NCBI GenBank assembly: GCA_948470475.1
Contig: OX419345.1
Coordinates: 3,208,575-3,272,574, forward strand
Direction: 5' to 3'
DNA: 64,000 nucleotides
Source of the DNA: Galaxea fascicularis
Lineage: Eukaryota > Cnidaria > Anthozoa > Scleractinia > Euphylliidae
Part shown: positions 1-17,400 of the stretch, one piece after another
Layout: each line of letters opens with the position of its first letter
How positions within the stretch are numbered: position 1 is the stretch's first letter
The notes under the pieces: model-generated
Databases searched by the model: none
What the model was told of the DNA's origin: nothing
Seen by the model: only the letters and a program-made list of their open reading frames with translations
Position numbers and translations under genes: made by a program

Positions 1-246
1 GATTCATAACTAGCCTGAAATGTCAGCCATCTCCTCCCCTAACCCATGGGGGCATGGCAGAGACTCTTTCTCATGCCCTCCCCCACCCACCCACCCACCC
101 ACGGGTTAGGAAGAGGAAACGTTTGACATTCAAAACTGAATATCCTTCGATCCATGCAAGTGATAAAGATCATTTCTGTAACAACGGAATTTGTGATTCC
201 TTAACTTTCCAGTACATCAAAATACTATTTCAATTCAATATTTTAG

Positions 247-3200
247 GTTTACAGTGGACTTGTAGCTGTACGAATCACAGCTGCAAAGGGGAAGGGGGCA
301 AACGGTGATGTTGCTCTTGATGATATTTCATTCAGGTGAGTTAAACTTTACAAAACCTTGAGCAGAGCAGCAAAACTGTTGTATTCTTGGTAGCATTCCA
401 CATTTAAACTTTATTGTGATTTGGTTGGTGCTTACCTGCGACGGTAGTCCAGCAGCTTCCATAAGCTCTAAATTTCATTGGCAGGAAGTGTTGCACCTCT
501 ATTGTTTTAGGGCTAAGGTCCATTGTTTGTGTTGTTTGTTCTTTTGGTCAGCTGAAGGGAATAATGTGAGACCTTACGAGAACAGCAGCATGACCCACCT
601 ACGACTTGGGTATACTATTAACTTCAGCATCAATAAAACCTAGTCTTTTTTTGTTTTGTGCTCAATTTTGTGTGTGATGTAGGGTATGACTTGAAATCCA
701 AGGTCAATGCAAACACACTGTACTCTATATGATATAAAGCATACAGAAAAATTCACACAGAATCACTCTCAGCTCATGTCCTGTTTTTTTAAAAAAGTTG
801 AAGCAGGTCTAGGACAAAATAAAACTCAATATAAAACCCTTAGAAAGCAACCTCACCCTCCCCTCTGCAGTAGACTGAAACATGTAAGAAAAACTTCGCT
901 ATGAGCAGGCATGTTCTGTCAAATGTGAATCCATGTTAAGTCTTCTATGCTCTGCTATTCTCTACTCTCTCTCCATTCCTTTCAGTGCCAGCTGTGGTTC
1001 TAATACAGCTTGTAGCAGTCCTGGTAAGATTCCCATCCTTGGTACCAAACAAGGAACGGGTAGGTATATCAACTCCATTGCTACACCTAACAAAATACAA
1101 AATTGAGGGACGTGGGACAGCATAATAAAATATGGTGAATTTTCCGTTGAATTTTTTTTCAGAAAAATGCACCCGATAATTTTTTGAAAAAAATGTGACC
1201 CTGGACAAGCAAAGAAACAAACACAAGGCAAACCAAAAGAGTTTATAGGTTGCTTCTGAACCAGGCTCTTCAACTGACTTGTTTATAATTATTTATTTTG
1301 AATGTACCAAGGTATACACCTGTCTGTACGTGCTGGTAGGCTCTTTGGTGGCGTCAACAACAGACAACAGCTCAATGGAAGCTTCATCTACAATACTTGG
1401 ACTCATGTTGCCTTGCAATACAACAACAAGACTCAGGAGCAGGTAGGTTGATGTTCCTCTTTAACTTTCAATAAATTATTGTAAGTTGCCTGAGGTAAAG
1501 GTATTTTTAGAAATGAAGGACTCTTCTGACATCACCTTTGGTCTACTGATCTGTCTGTGCACTGTGGATGTCCTGAGCTCGTAGTATGACAGTTATGGTT
1601 GGCAATCAGTCATTCAGGTTGCACATTGTCTCACTTAAATGCAAGTGACATTCTTATGCTAACTGATCCTAATTTCCATCTGGAAATAAATGAAAAAGTG
1701 TGCCTGCCAGGTTTAACAATAATTCTTCCAGTATCTTCCAAACCCTGAACAAGAGCCCATCCTTTCTTGTGACACTTGGTGCATAATCATTCATGTGTCA
1801 AAATTTATATTGCAGGGCCGAGTTGCTCGAAGCATGGTTAGCGCAAACGGAGGTTAAATACCATGGCAACCTATAGGTTTAAATACAACTTAACCAATGG
1901 TTAGCGCTAACCATGCTTCAAGCAACTCAGCCCAGAAGAATACATTGGTTTTATTTTTTAAAACATTTGCACGCTAATATTGGACTTTTCATTGTTTCTT
2001 TAGGTTTTGTTTGTTAATGGCAAAGCACAACAAGTTATGAGTAACATTTCAGTTCCCTCTGTGGAAACCAACCTTCTCTTAGGGCAGAATGGTGCTATGC
2101 ACATGACAGGACAGATAGATGAGGTATGGACTGAGGAACCAAAAACAGCCTTTTCAGAAATCGTTTTTAGTGTTCAGTTTTCCAAGAAATCAACCATCTA
2201 CTTTATTGCAGGTGCAAATATGGAACTTTGCAGTCAATGTGACATCCTACTACAACAAGTATTTGAAAGGGATAGAGGAAGGCCTGGTCAGATATTATCA
2301 GTAAGTCGGAAGCTATATTTTCAATGGCAGATCCAGAACTGGGAGTAATGTTCATACTTGTCCTTTCCATTCAAAACAATACCATTCGTCCAATCATGGC
2401 CCTTGACACCATCTATCAATTTTACAATAATTTTCAGTTTAGGCAATTAGCAAGAGACAATTAAATTATTTCTCATTTACTATTCAGTGAGGGCAAATCA
2501 ATTAGAATTGAAAGGTAGTGGTGTTTTTTGTCATGTCTTAAGCACTTTGTCAAACAAGTGCTTAACCCTTTAATTTCGATTATTGAGAATAGGTGTAACC
2601 AAGGAGAGGGTAAGCAGCTGAGAGACAGCAGTCCATTAAAGAAACACAGTTTCCTGGGCAATGGAACAAACTGGCTCTCCTCTTCACTGGAACTCATCAA
2701 ACTTAACTGAATGAGAGGAAACTGTGACCAGCTGTCAAGAGGTCGCAAGCACATAGAAAGCTGGTTGAGTTGGGGATGACAGGATGCCAGGATTTCATAC
2801 CTATAACATGTGATCATCTAGAGCTAGAAAAACGTAAATTCATATCACTGTTTTGAAAAATTGACTTGAAAATGTGCTAACGCATTAACTAAACAGATGA
2901 GTTTTGTGAAGATTGGATTAACCCATTTAAGTCCAATGCGCCCCCATGCGCCCTGGCAGACCGACGTGCCTTCTGCCGCCTGTGACGCCATCAGTTTGAA
3001 CGGGCAAGCATAGTTTTGTTGACTAACGTGTTTATCATAGCGAGATCTTTGAAACCATACCAGATTGAGCATGATTCAGTCAAGGGAGCCAAACATAAAG
3101 GCAAAAAACCAAGTGACATGAATGCAAAAATTCCTATAAAAATCTGCCCCCACCACCCACTTACCTTTCCTTTCATCAAATCCTAGGATCCTAAACGCTT

Positions 3201-4096
3201 TTCCAGAACTTTTTCCCATCAAAACAAAGCCCACTCAATACCCAGCAAAAGCCCAAAAAAAAATGAGGCAAAAAGAACGGGAAAAGAGGGAAGAAGAGAA
3301 AGCGAAAAGCAAAAGTCAAGACTGCTGTGAAATTTTGCTTTCTGCGCATGCCCGTACTCTGAAAGCTAAAGGGAGCTTAAGATTCTACGACGGCGACGGC
3401 AACGAAAACGTCATTTCAAAATACAACTTCTCGTTTGTGTAACTCTTCCCCGATTATTCCAATTTATTTAACATGAAAAATGCTGGCGAGCTGTCCAGGG
3501 CCTATATTACTATGAACGATGTTAAAGTAAGGAACGAGAAAGAAAAAACATTTTGGTACATTTCTTTGCCGTCGTCTGCAAAACACAACGTGAAACGACC
3601 AAATTTCGGGTTTTCTCGAGAACGTGAGCGTATGGTGATAAGTTTTTCTCTCTCTTTCTTTGCTTTAACATCGTTCATGGTAATATAGGCCCTGGACAGC
3701 TCGCCAGCATTTTTCATGTTAAACAAATTGGAATAATCGGGGAAGAGTTACACAAACGAGAAGTTGTATTTTGAAATGACGTTTTCGTTGCCGTCGCCGT
3801 CGTAGAATCTTAAGCTCCCTAATTGTTTTGCACCTGGAGCAGAAGGCCGCGTAGTGCACGACTTGTCAACGGTTTTGTGGTGAGTTCTAGCTCTTAATTG
3901 CTAGATAGTGGCAAGAAAATGACTCGACTAGCTTGAAAACGTGATTTTCGGCGAAAGTTCCAGATGCCAATGGGTTAAAGAATATACATGGAAAGTAAAA
4001 TTTTGCAATCTATTTTCCACAGTGAGCCAAGGCAAGCACCCTGCAAATGCAAATCAAATCACTTGTTTCTGCAGATTCTTGAAACCAAGGAGATAA
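247..4096 (+). CDS. MAM + LamG-like domain extracellular protein, 3' portion (partial)
   Basis: Extracellular or membrane protein; the 5' part lies left of the window. Exons with matching phases: 247-335, 986-1023, 1312-1442, 2004-2123 and 2212-2300. The first encodes the end of a MAM domain, with the closing motif GDVALDDISF. The second is a short Cys-containing linker. Exons three to five make one LamG/concanavalin-like jellyroll: WTHVALQYNN, then LFVNGK, then GQIDEVQIWN, which is the usual end of a LamGL fold. A tentative last exon, 4075-4096, follows a good acceptor in the right phase and adds seven residues plus TAA. It sits about 160 bp before an AATAAA. MAM and LamG modules mediate adhesion or ligand binding; the specific function is unknown. 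The domain calls are firm, the last exon is not. Confidence 0.75.
1815..1933. mobile_element. Small foldback element (MITE-like), about 119 bp
   Basis: The left end reads GGGCCGAGTTGCTCGAAGCA and the right end is its near-perfect reverse complement. TGGTTAGCGC continues the left arm and GCGCTAACCA begins the right arm. The element sits in an intron of the MAM/LamG gene, 70 bp upstream of an exon. There is no coding capacity. Confidence 0.7.
2301..4074. other. Last intron of the MAM/LamG gene: repeats only
   Basis: No credible exon is seen. The stretch from about 2925 to 3975 begins and ends with related AACCCATT / AATGGGTT sequences, suggesting a roughly 1-kb repeat that received the foldback element at 3370-3822. 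Short open frames on both strands here lack domain similarity that I can recognise. Confidence 0.4.
3370..3822. mobile_element. Foldback DNA element with about 200-bp arms
   Basis: The left arm starts AGGGAGCTTAAGATTCTACG and the right arm ends with its reverse complement. The two arms match almost base for base over about 200 bp, including GACGGCGACGGCAACGAAAA and the stretch AATGCTGGCGAGCTGTCC. The two look-alike open frames in the arms are the same DNA read in opposite directions, not genes. I could not assign a clear target-site duplication. Confidence 0.85.
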
Positions 4097-4256
4097 CTGT
4101 TGACATGCACTTTAACTGATCTTTCTAAGCATGTGTTTCAATCTCTCTTATTTCTTGTGAGCTTATTATATATAGTCTTAGTTTAAGTAGCCCGCCTAGA
4201 ATAGCCATAACTGCAGCTTACAAAGGCCGTTGTTATTGTAATAATAATTTGTTAAA

Positions 4257-4262
4257 AATAAA
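4257..4262 (+). terminator. poly(A) signal of the MAM/LamG gene
   Basis: AATAAA about 160 bp after the tentative stop codon at 4094-4096. A signal on the other strand (4658-4663) ends the convergent NDUFS5 gene, so two transcripts end tail to tail here. Confidence 0.45.
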
Positions 4263-4657
4263 GTCAAGCTGGCCTTCACTGCACCCTTACGACATCTGCT
4301 GCACTGAAACCCTACTAGAAACTTCTATATAGAACCAGTGGGTGTACCAAAGAGAAGAAGTAGAACACTGATTCATGAGCTTTTGGTGCAATAATCATAA
4401 CTGTCTATACATTTGTATATATAAGTGTCACATAGGTTAAGTAAACGTTTGTGCCATGCTCTCTATAGCAAGAGGGTAATAATCTAAGAAGCCAACACCA
4501 TTGTGTAACAGCAACTTCACCTTGATACAACTGCAGCTGCTGTGGATTAATGGTTGCTGTGTACTTCAATTACAAGAAAGACAGCTGTAGATACTGAAAC
4601 TACATGTAAATAAATCATTATGACAGCTTTATGGATAACTCATGGTGTTGTAAAACC

Positions 4658-4663
4658 TTTATT
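4658..4663 (-). terminator. poly(A) signal of NDUFS5
   Basis: AATAAA on the minus strand (TTTATT on plus), about 260 bp downstream of the NDUFS5 stop codon. Confidence 0.6.
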
Positions 4664-4924
4664 CAGACAACATACTGCGATTTCATTCTTCATCTCACAG
4701 TCTTCCACTTCAGAAAAAGCCTAACATTTTACCCTGAACATTATCCAACTGCATGTAATTTCAGATTTACACATAAACATCTTGCCTAATGGAGTTGATA
4801 ACAAAATATAGGACTGTACAGGCTTTGGTCTCTTTTGCAAATGGACATACCAGTTATTCCTTTTAACAAACAAGGAACTCTTTTAATCATCACCGCACTT
4901 GCATACAAGATCACTGACAAATTG

Positions 4925-6551
4925 CTATTCTGCTTGTTGTGTAGCTGGAGTGTCTGGTTTTGGTGGCCACTTTCCCTCCCTGATCAACTTCTCTTTTTGT
5001 TTCTGAATCTTTGCAATTCTTGTATACTACAAGAAAGAAAAGCAGACATTGCTATCTAAATTAAAGGTCATAGTATTTCCAGAGAGGAGGTGAGCACATA
5101 TATGTTGTCCTGTGACAAACTCGTTGACATATTTATACTTACAGTCAACCCTCCGTTATCAGAAGCTTGATTATCCTGACTTGCCTCTTTGGACCCAGTT
5201 TTTTTCATGAATATCAATAATTATTAGTCACATTCAAGATTCTTATCAAAATGACTTTCCCTCAAACTATGCTCTAAAAATGAATGTGCTTCACTTCAAA
5301 ACACAAATCAACACAACATTCACACTTGCATGGGCCAGGGGCTTGTTTCTTGAAAGTCCCGTAAACTTTTTGTGCCCAATAAGCCATCTCAAAAACTGTG
5401 ATCCACTTATTCTAAAAAGCTGCTCTTTTACTTGGGCAAATTTGTTGCAAAATTTCATACCTGGAAATGTCTTAGTTTTTTAGATAAAATGGAAATTATG
5501 GCACCCAAAACGTTTTGGGAGAGGGTTCAAGAAATGCATGCCAGGTAACAAACCAGAGCATTTCCTGAACCATGATTTACGCAGTTTTATTTTGGTTTCA
5601 TAAACATTCATATTTTCAATTATCCTGGTTGTTTACCATTTACCAAACAATTTTGGTTGGAATGTAAATGCTAATAAGCCTATTTTGGTGTGCCCAACTG
5701 GAAAATAGGCAGTCCAAAATTTCCAATCAGAATTTTCGAACAGAAAATGTGTTAACCATTTGCAATTTCCAACAGTTCCAAGCTCTACAGCAAAAACCAT
5801 AACAAACAGGGACAAACCAACAGCCGGGGTAACTCAATACAAACTTGATACCAGAGTTTTTAGAGTCTGTTTTGAAGTGTTAAATTAAACAGGGGGGTAT
5901 CTAGGTAGTGCAACTTTTTATCAGCCAGCTACAAAGTATTTCAGGTGAAAGAACTGAGAAATTTGACTTTAATCGCATAATCTGTCTGCTGATTCGCTCT
6001 GACGAAGGGCAAACGCTCGAAACATTAGCTTTTAGAATCCCTGTATGGTGGTCAATTTACGTTATCAACTCTGTTGATAAAACCAAATTTTTGCATACAG
6101 CTCCCCCATCGACACAACATGGGCCACTCCATTTAATATCCACACCCCTCCTATGGATGACATTTTCTGAAGGGGGTGGGCTAAGTCATTTCTCAGGGGG
6201 TGAGCCAGTCGGCATTCGTTGACCTTGCGATTTTTTCCGAGGGGAAGTACAAAATTTAGCTTCTTTCTGAGGGGGGTATTGTGTCGGCACTTTGATCTGC
6301 TTTTCTTAGGGGGGGGGGGTAAATTCTTGGCGACCTCATCCATAAGACCACAGTTTCTTTAGAAACTACCTCGTTTAATCTATCTGCCAGCTTACCAGTT
6401 TCTTGTGATGCAGGCATTCAAAATAATCCTCTCTGTAATTCTTGCATAACGACCATTGATGATTACGCCCAACACGGTGAACACAGTTCAAAAAGTCATC
6501 CCAAAAATTTGAGCAACGGGACCTATTGCCATCAATTCCGTACATTGACAT
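4925..6551 (-). CDS. NDUFS5: NADH dehydrogenase [ubiquinone] iron-sulfur protein 5 (complex I 15 kDa subunit)
   Basis: Accessory subunit of mitochondrial complex I, on the intermembrane-space side. Two coding exons, 6396-6551 (52 codons) and 4925-5026 (33 codons plus TAG), join in phase 0 across a 1.37-kb intron with standard GT-AG ends, giving 85 residues. The start is the first ATG of the exon. Twin CX9C motifs are visible: CSNFWDDFLNC at residues 13-23 and CKNYREDYFEC at 36-46, the CHCH fold oxidised by the MIA40 pathway. The tail, with KEKLIREGKWPP, resembles the human C-terminus. It is somewhat shorter than human NDUFS5 (106 residues as I recall). The gene is divergent from RRM2 and probably shares its promoter. 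The family call is confident; another CX9C protein is a weak alternative. Confidence 0.88.
5027..6395. other. NDUFS5 intron with dispersed repeat sequence
   Basis: The part around 5980-6110 (GACGAAGGGCAAACGCTCGA and the following GTGGTCAATTTACGTTATCA) resembles a repeat I know to be abundant in coral and sea-anemone genomes; that is recollection, not a search result. A G-rich homopolymer run lies near 6310. No exon is seen. Confidence 0.4.
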
Positions 6552-6559
6552 CTTTCCTT

Positions 6560-7080
6560 TCTAACCGAAAAAAGCGATAAGAGTTATGTTAGCTACAGTT
6601 CTAAGCAACACGTCTCTCAGAATTAAATCAACGAAAAATGTGAGAAAATAAGAAAAAACTCACCAAAATTTGCTTTTGCAATATCTGTTTATTTCAAACC
6701 TTGCAGAGCGCAAAATAAAATGGCGCTGGATTATCCGGGGATTTTTCGAGCGATCATCCACTGAATTATCTCTCGCGGGCGCTGAGTTTCTTTTCCCGCT
6801 GTTTCCGCTATTGTCCTCCAAATATGGTAGGATTCAGAGAGAGTCAAAGAGAGAATTTTTCCCGGGAACGAAACTAGCCAATTACAGACAGCATTTCGTA
6901 TGTGAAGACAATGCTGATTGGTTGAATTTGTTGGAATCATCCAGCCCGCGCGAATTCAAAACTAGCGTCGCGTCGTTCCATCGATCAGTCCTTCCTCTGC
7001 CTCTGCTCTGCTTCATTGTACATTGCATCTTCTGCCGGTTAGTATCTTTCTCGTAGTTAGTTTTACCTCCGTAAATCAAC
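6560..7080. promoter_or_regulatory. Bidirectional promoter region between NDUFS5 and RRM2
   Basis: The two start codons are 529 bp apart and point away from each other. The interval is visibly richer in CpG than its surroundings. It holds TTTCCCGC at 6792-6799, matching the E2F consensus TTTSSCGC, and two CCAAT boxes, CCAAT at 6878-6882 and ATTGG at 6917-6921. In mammals RRM2 is induced at G1/S through E2F and NF-Y type sites, so the same logic is plausible here. Transcription start sites cannot be placed from sequence alone. Confidence 0.55.
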
Positions 7081-11739
<4,659 letters not shown>

Positions 11740-12231
11740 CATCAATGAGTGCTACTTGTTAAGGGAGAGAAAAATTGAAGTGGTTGTACATAAACAATAC
11801 TTAGAAGCAACACATCAATTTTCATTGTGTGCTTGTTTTTGTCGATGCTTGGGCTAATATTTTTTTACTGATGTATTTTCTAATTTTCTTTTATTGTTGT
11901 ACATAGATTTTTATGAATTTGTTTTGTACAGTTGTGAAGTATATTTTTATCATTTTTGCTGGAAAGCTTTTGTAATTAAACATTGTTTTGAGCAATTTGC
12001 TTTTCTGTCTCTGTATAATTTATATTATAGTATTACACCCTCTGCAGCAAACCCATTAAGCAAACTTAATTTCTGTCCTGTTATTTCTTGCATTAAGTCA
12101 TTTTTTGTAGATTTTCATGACCCAGTTTCTGTTTTTTTCTCACGACCATTGTTCTTAAAGTAAATGTAAAGAATTTTTACAAACTGAACTTGAAGATGAA
12201 AGTGTTGGTTTGCAAACATGTGCCCAGGAAC

Positions 12232-12237
12232 AATAAA
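12232..12237 (+). terminator. poly(A) signal of RRM2
   Basis: AATAAA about 490 bp after the RRM2 stop codon, at the end of an AT-rich 3' UTR without other features. Confidence 0.6.
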
Positions 12238-12867
12238 ATCAGGGACGTGACTATTGGAAAATTACGCACCAAATTGGATTTCATTCTGCCATCATACCCC
12301 AAATGTAAACCATGAATGAGCCAATCCAATCTGGGCTACTGTTAGCGGTCAAGAGCATGGCCATTCAATATGGTGTGTGGTAACAACAAGAAAGAACTTG
12401 ACAGCTCATGTCATCTCATTCTTAGTTCTTATTGGCAGGAGGAAACGTCAATATTCTATCGGTTTTAACTTTGACAATGTCACTTCGCAGCCTCGTGGGG
12501 ACTGCAAGTTCTTTGCGGGCCTTATCGACAAAATTTAATTTACTTTTTTTTAATAAGGAAATAACCACCCTCCATAGAAATGCGTAGTTTCTTGCTCCAG
12601 AACAAGGAAATTCAGTACTGCTCCATTTGACAGAAAATTCTCAACGGTTAAGGGTCTATCCATATAAAGCGCTCAAGAGGTAATAAGAGTCCTATCCCGC
12701 CATTTGCGTTAGTCCACAGATCCCGCAGTTCGTGATCCTGTGGGCCCCCTCAAAAAAGCACCACTGAAAAGCGCATACTTATCGCCATTATCGGGTTGGC
12801 TCTGGACGAGAAAATTTGTCAGCATCACCACATAACAGCCCACAGATTCTTGATTCTTGAGAGGAGG

Positions 12868-13138
12868 AGCAGGGTTGGCGCAGTGGTGAGAGCGCTCGCC
12901 TTCCACCAATGTGCCCTGGGTTTGATTTCCGGACTCGGCGTCATAAGAGGACTGAGTTTGTTGGTTCTCTACTCTGCTCCGAGAGGTTTTTCTTCGGGTA
13001 CTGCAGTTTTCCCCTCTCCTCAAAAACCAACATTTGATTTAATTTAGAGTTTGATGTACAGTCTCCCAATTAGTAGAGCACTCGTGTTCAGCTAGATTTG
13101 AGACTTAAAAGAAAGTTATTATTATTATCATTATTCTG
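12868..13138 (+). repeat. tRNA-derived SINE, family B copy 1
   Basis: The 5' part resembles a tRNA internal promoter: box A-like TTGGCGCAGTGG, then box B-like GGGTTTGATTTCC. The body continues GGACTCGGCGTCATAAG, GAGTTTGTTGGTTCTCTACT and CCGAGAGGTTTTTCTTCGGG, ending in TTTGATTTAATTT and a TTATTATTAT tail. A second copy at 42645-42900 matches throughout, which shows this is a dispersed family and not a functional tRNA. Confidence 0.8.
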
Positions 13139-13139
13139 T

Positions 13140-14021
13140 AATACTTGTGATCGTTATACCCTGTGTTCTTTACTAAAGATGCAGCCCGTCTGCATTACAA
13201 CAAACCCCACACCCTGCTTCCTCCATTCTAGGAGTGGGGAATGGTTTCAGAAAAGCTCGAGCTAGAGAGGAGTGGGTTGATGGAAAATGGCGATGAAATA
13301 TCAGGACTGACGTCCAATTACCCGATAAAAATGTTCTGAGCGAAGAACAGCACTTTCACTTTTCTCTTGGGAAAATTGAAATGACCAATACCACTGCAGT
13401 GGTAAAAAGGAAACGTCCCACAAGAAAACGAAAGAAGCCTAAGCCAAAGTAGCGAATCAAAACCAAACAAAAGGGAACAAGATAAAACAAAGCAAAAAAG
13501 AATCATGCAAAGGATCTTTCACTTCGTAGCATGGGCTGATGATGAAGTTTGATGGGAATTTGATGGTTCAGAGGTTACTGAAAACTGAAAGATTATAAGA
13601 AACAATATAGTGTACAACTGTACTCTTTAAATAAAAGTATGGTTTCAACGGGGCTGAGGAATAATACTTTTTGTGCGGGTAAAGTTGTATCATTCAGCAA
13701 TCTTTATTTTATATACGAAAACACAACTGTACAATATTTGTTACCCACAGTTAGCACAGCTATTCGAGGTGGGTAATATTATTCACGATAAATTTTGATT
13801 TAAAATAAATGAATAAATAGAAGAAATAAAGTACTGTTTAGAAAACTACTTACAGGTGATGAAGTCCACTCCTCGGTGGACTTTTAACCCCAGCCCCAGC
13901 CCCATCCCCGCCTCGACGTATTGGAAACTGGGCACTAGCTTAGAAAAATACTCCATCTTGGAAAAAAATCAAGATGACATTCAAGTGCCGAACTTTTGGG
14001 ATCAAAATCACGGTTTAGGGG
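13140..14021. other. Intergenic region between RRM2 and PEX13
   Basis: No gene or strong repeat is recognised. An ATG at 13856 opens a 77-codon frame overlapping the PEX13 start in another frame; if transcribed it would be an upstream open reading frame. The sequence just before PEX13 is C-rich. Confidence 0.4.
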
Positions 14022-14368
14022 ATGTCTGCTCCGCCCAAACCATGGGAGGGAATAGGAATAAACGCAAGGTCCAACACGCTGTCGTTTGATTCACCATCAA
14101 GACTCCCGTTAGGGGCTGGCGGTCCGAGAGCGAATGCCCTTCGCTACTTGGACGAAATGGAAGGCACATCTTCTGCGTCTATACCGGGATCCAAAGCACC
14201 TCCTTTGCCTCCAAGACCTCAGGCACAGAGATCGAGTGGTGGACTGATGTATGGAGGGTCCAGATATGGTATGGTATTCGCGTTTTCACTTCGCTCAAGT
14301 TTATTGTTTGAACCTAAATTAGCTTATTTTAATAAGCTTTAACCCTTTCACTCCCGATAGTGCCAAAT

Positions 14369-14419
<51 letters not shown>

Positions 14420-17400
14420 CGTCAACTAATGACAACCCTGGTGGTCTCTACTTGCTTCATCAAAGCTCTATAATTGCCACTTTTGTTGTTCATATAGCTA
14501 GATTTTTGTTTTTATTTTAGGTTATGGCGGTAGTATGTATGGAGGATATGGAAGTACGTTTGGGGGAGGATTTGGAGGTAATTGATATCTGAACTAACCT
14601 CCCACAAATCCTACGTGGGTTTGTTACGTAAGGAAACCTATAGAAAATGCAGTTTATTGCTTTTATAAAATATTATTGTCAGCAGTAACAAGGAGTTTCA
14701 CAAGTTTTGTCTGAGTTTATCAGGTGAGTACAATAAACCATAAGTTTTTGGCCAATCAGAATGCAACTAGTATATCAGTTATTCACTAAAGGGTCTTTAG
14801 TGTATTTTGTATTCCTGATAAGTGTTATTTTACTTTCATGTCCAGGTTATGGAATGTATGGGGGAGGATATGGAGGATATGGAGGTTATGGCAGTTATGG
14901 ACTGGGCATGAACCGCTTTGGCAGCCCCTTGAACCAATCAGGAGCTAGCTCTTTTGTGGGCCGAGCAGAAGAGAGCAGCAGGGCAGCATTTCAGTCTATT
15001 GAATCTATTGTTCAAGCATTTGGATCTGTTGCAATGATGCTTGAGTCAACTCACTTTGCCATGCATAACTCATTTCTTGCTGTTTTGAGCATGGCTGACC
15101 ATTTTAGTCGACTCAGAGCTCATCTAGTTAGCGTGCTTGGAGCTTTCACGTTGTTCAAGGCCATTCGGTATGTCTTCAGAAAAATTCGCACTTTGTTAGG
15201 TTTTGCACATAACCAAGGATTGGAAGATGAGTTATGGGAGAAAGCAACAACAGCTGTTGTTCCATCCACGGGTCCTGGAGTGGGCGATTCTAAGAAGCCA
15301 ATATCATGGCCAATTTTGTTGTTTTTTGGAGTTGTACTTGGTACACCACTCATTATATGGAAATTGTTACAATCCCTTATGACCGATGAGAGCAGTTCTA
15401 AAGATTGGAAAACAGGTATGTTTTAGTATAGGTAATTGCATGGGGCAGAGTAAAATTAAGGATTAATCATCATGCATGTTTTCAGAAGTTGCGTGACGGC
15501 AACTCCTGAAAATACAAGTGATGATTTTACGACAAACATGTGATTACTTGTTTATTACTAAAAGGGGAATATTAATAAGGGAATAATTTGTACATGTGGT
15601 TTATTCATTTCTCATTGGATGCCCACTTAATGCAAGTACAATTTTTAATCAAATCTAGCGAATCAATCGATTCAATACGATTTACATGTAACCAAAGTCT
15701 CTGAAAAGTGCTGACCAAAAAAATCAAATTTAACTTCAACTGAATGACATTGGCCATTATAAAGTTTGTTTGAAGTGATTCACAAAAAACATAGTAATCA
15801 GCCCCCTTGATTACCGGTACTAAAAATGCCCTTGATTAAGAAAAATGCCCTCTGTCTCAGCCAATCAGCATTCAGTAATTTTTCCCTTTAATGATAAGCT
15901 CCCATAATGAGCAGTAACTAATTTCTTGAAAAATAGCTGTCCCAATGTATTGTATAGCTCATGAACAGTTAAGAAAAAGGCCAAAGATAGAACTGTCGAT
16001 CTCTTAAGAAGTTATTCCTTCTCGTAAAATAAAGTCATTTGGAGGTGGACACTGAGGAGAAAATAAATTTTGGTTTTCAAATTTCAAGTGAACTTTTACA
16101 CTTTCATTGACAAATCCTGCTGACTGTTTGGTAAAATGAGTTGATGTTTTAACAAATTCACCTATCCAGTAAAATAAAATCATATGGTGAACACTGGAGA
16201 GAAACGTCATGTAGATATAGCCACATGATGCATATTCTGGCGCCTTTTTACACCTTCACATTTATTGCTAGCAGTATGACAGACTGTAGGTGCTGATTAA
16301 TGGCAATTCCACCATAGTAACTCCCAGCCAAGCATTATAGTTTGTAACTTTTAATGCTGCCCGCTTATTTCTAGGGGAAGGAGACCATGTTATTGCAAGA
16401 GCAGAGTACAACTTTGATGGTGAAGGGGAAGAAGAGTTGTCATTTCGTGCAGGCAACATTTTGCGCCTTGCCCCCAAGGGAAAACAACCACGCATCAGAG
16501 GATGGCTTTTAGGCTCAGTTGATGGCAGCACGGAGGGTATTGTCCCTGCTAATTATGTGAAGGTAAGCCATTAATCTGTGACAGGACTTCCAGCCTGTTG
16601 AGTGAAAGGCCACAAGTTCAGACTTCACACCAGTCTCTGGGCCATGTTCTAGTTGAGCCCAGTGGCTCCTGGTGACTTACTTTTGCCTTTGGAAGACCAG
16701 GAAATATTGGTTTTTGCATGAAACATATAATGCTAGGTGCCCTGGATCGCAAAGGTTTATAGGTTCTTTAGGCTCCCAGCTACTTTCGTTGGAGCACAGC
16801 CTTGAAACTAGTTGACAGAATCAGACTTCCAAAGTGGAGGTATGTGTTTGGGGGGTGGGGGTGGGGACTTTTCAGTGGGGCTTACAGTGCAACTAAGAAA
16901 ATCTGTTAAGACATATGCTACAAAGATCTAAACTGCAGTGTCATGTCTTTTTTTGTAGTTTTACTGTGGATCTGAATGGTTTTAGACGATGAAAAGCCCA
17001 GAAATATTTTTGTGTTCTCATTTTTCTAGTTGTAACCTGCGAAAGAGCTCTGCCAGCTGTCACAGTGGTTGAATAGAAAGCCCTTCATTTGTTAGGATGT
17101 CATTTGACAGACCAAATGTTTCAAACAAGATACATTTTGCATGCTTATGAAAAAAAGATAGTGGAAAAACAGGCTTTGCTGGACCAAGGTTTTATTTGTT
17201 ATCAGTCAACAATATTGTTGTTTGCTTTCTTTTTCCAAACAGATTTTGGGTCTTCGTCGTGGAAAAAAGAAACCAGAAGATGTGAAGCAGGAAAACAGTG
17301 AAGTGCTGCCAACACCAACAGAGCAAAGCAGGATAAGTGAAGCTGGAATGGATGAGGAATTTGACAGCATTGCAGGAAAAACTGATGGGAACAATTTGTT

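Noticed and set aside
3473..3726. Two similar small proteins on opposite strands
   Set aside because: They are the two arms of one foldback element read in opposite directions.
13856..14089. An upstream start for PEX13
   Set aside because: This frame is not in phase with PEX13; the protein starting at 14022 matches the family's N-terminal MxxPPKPWE pattern.
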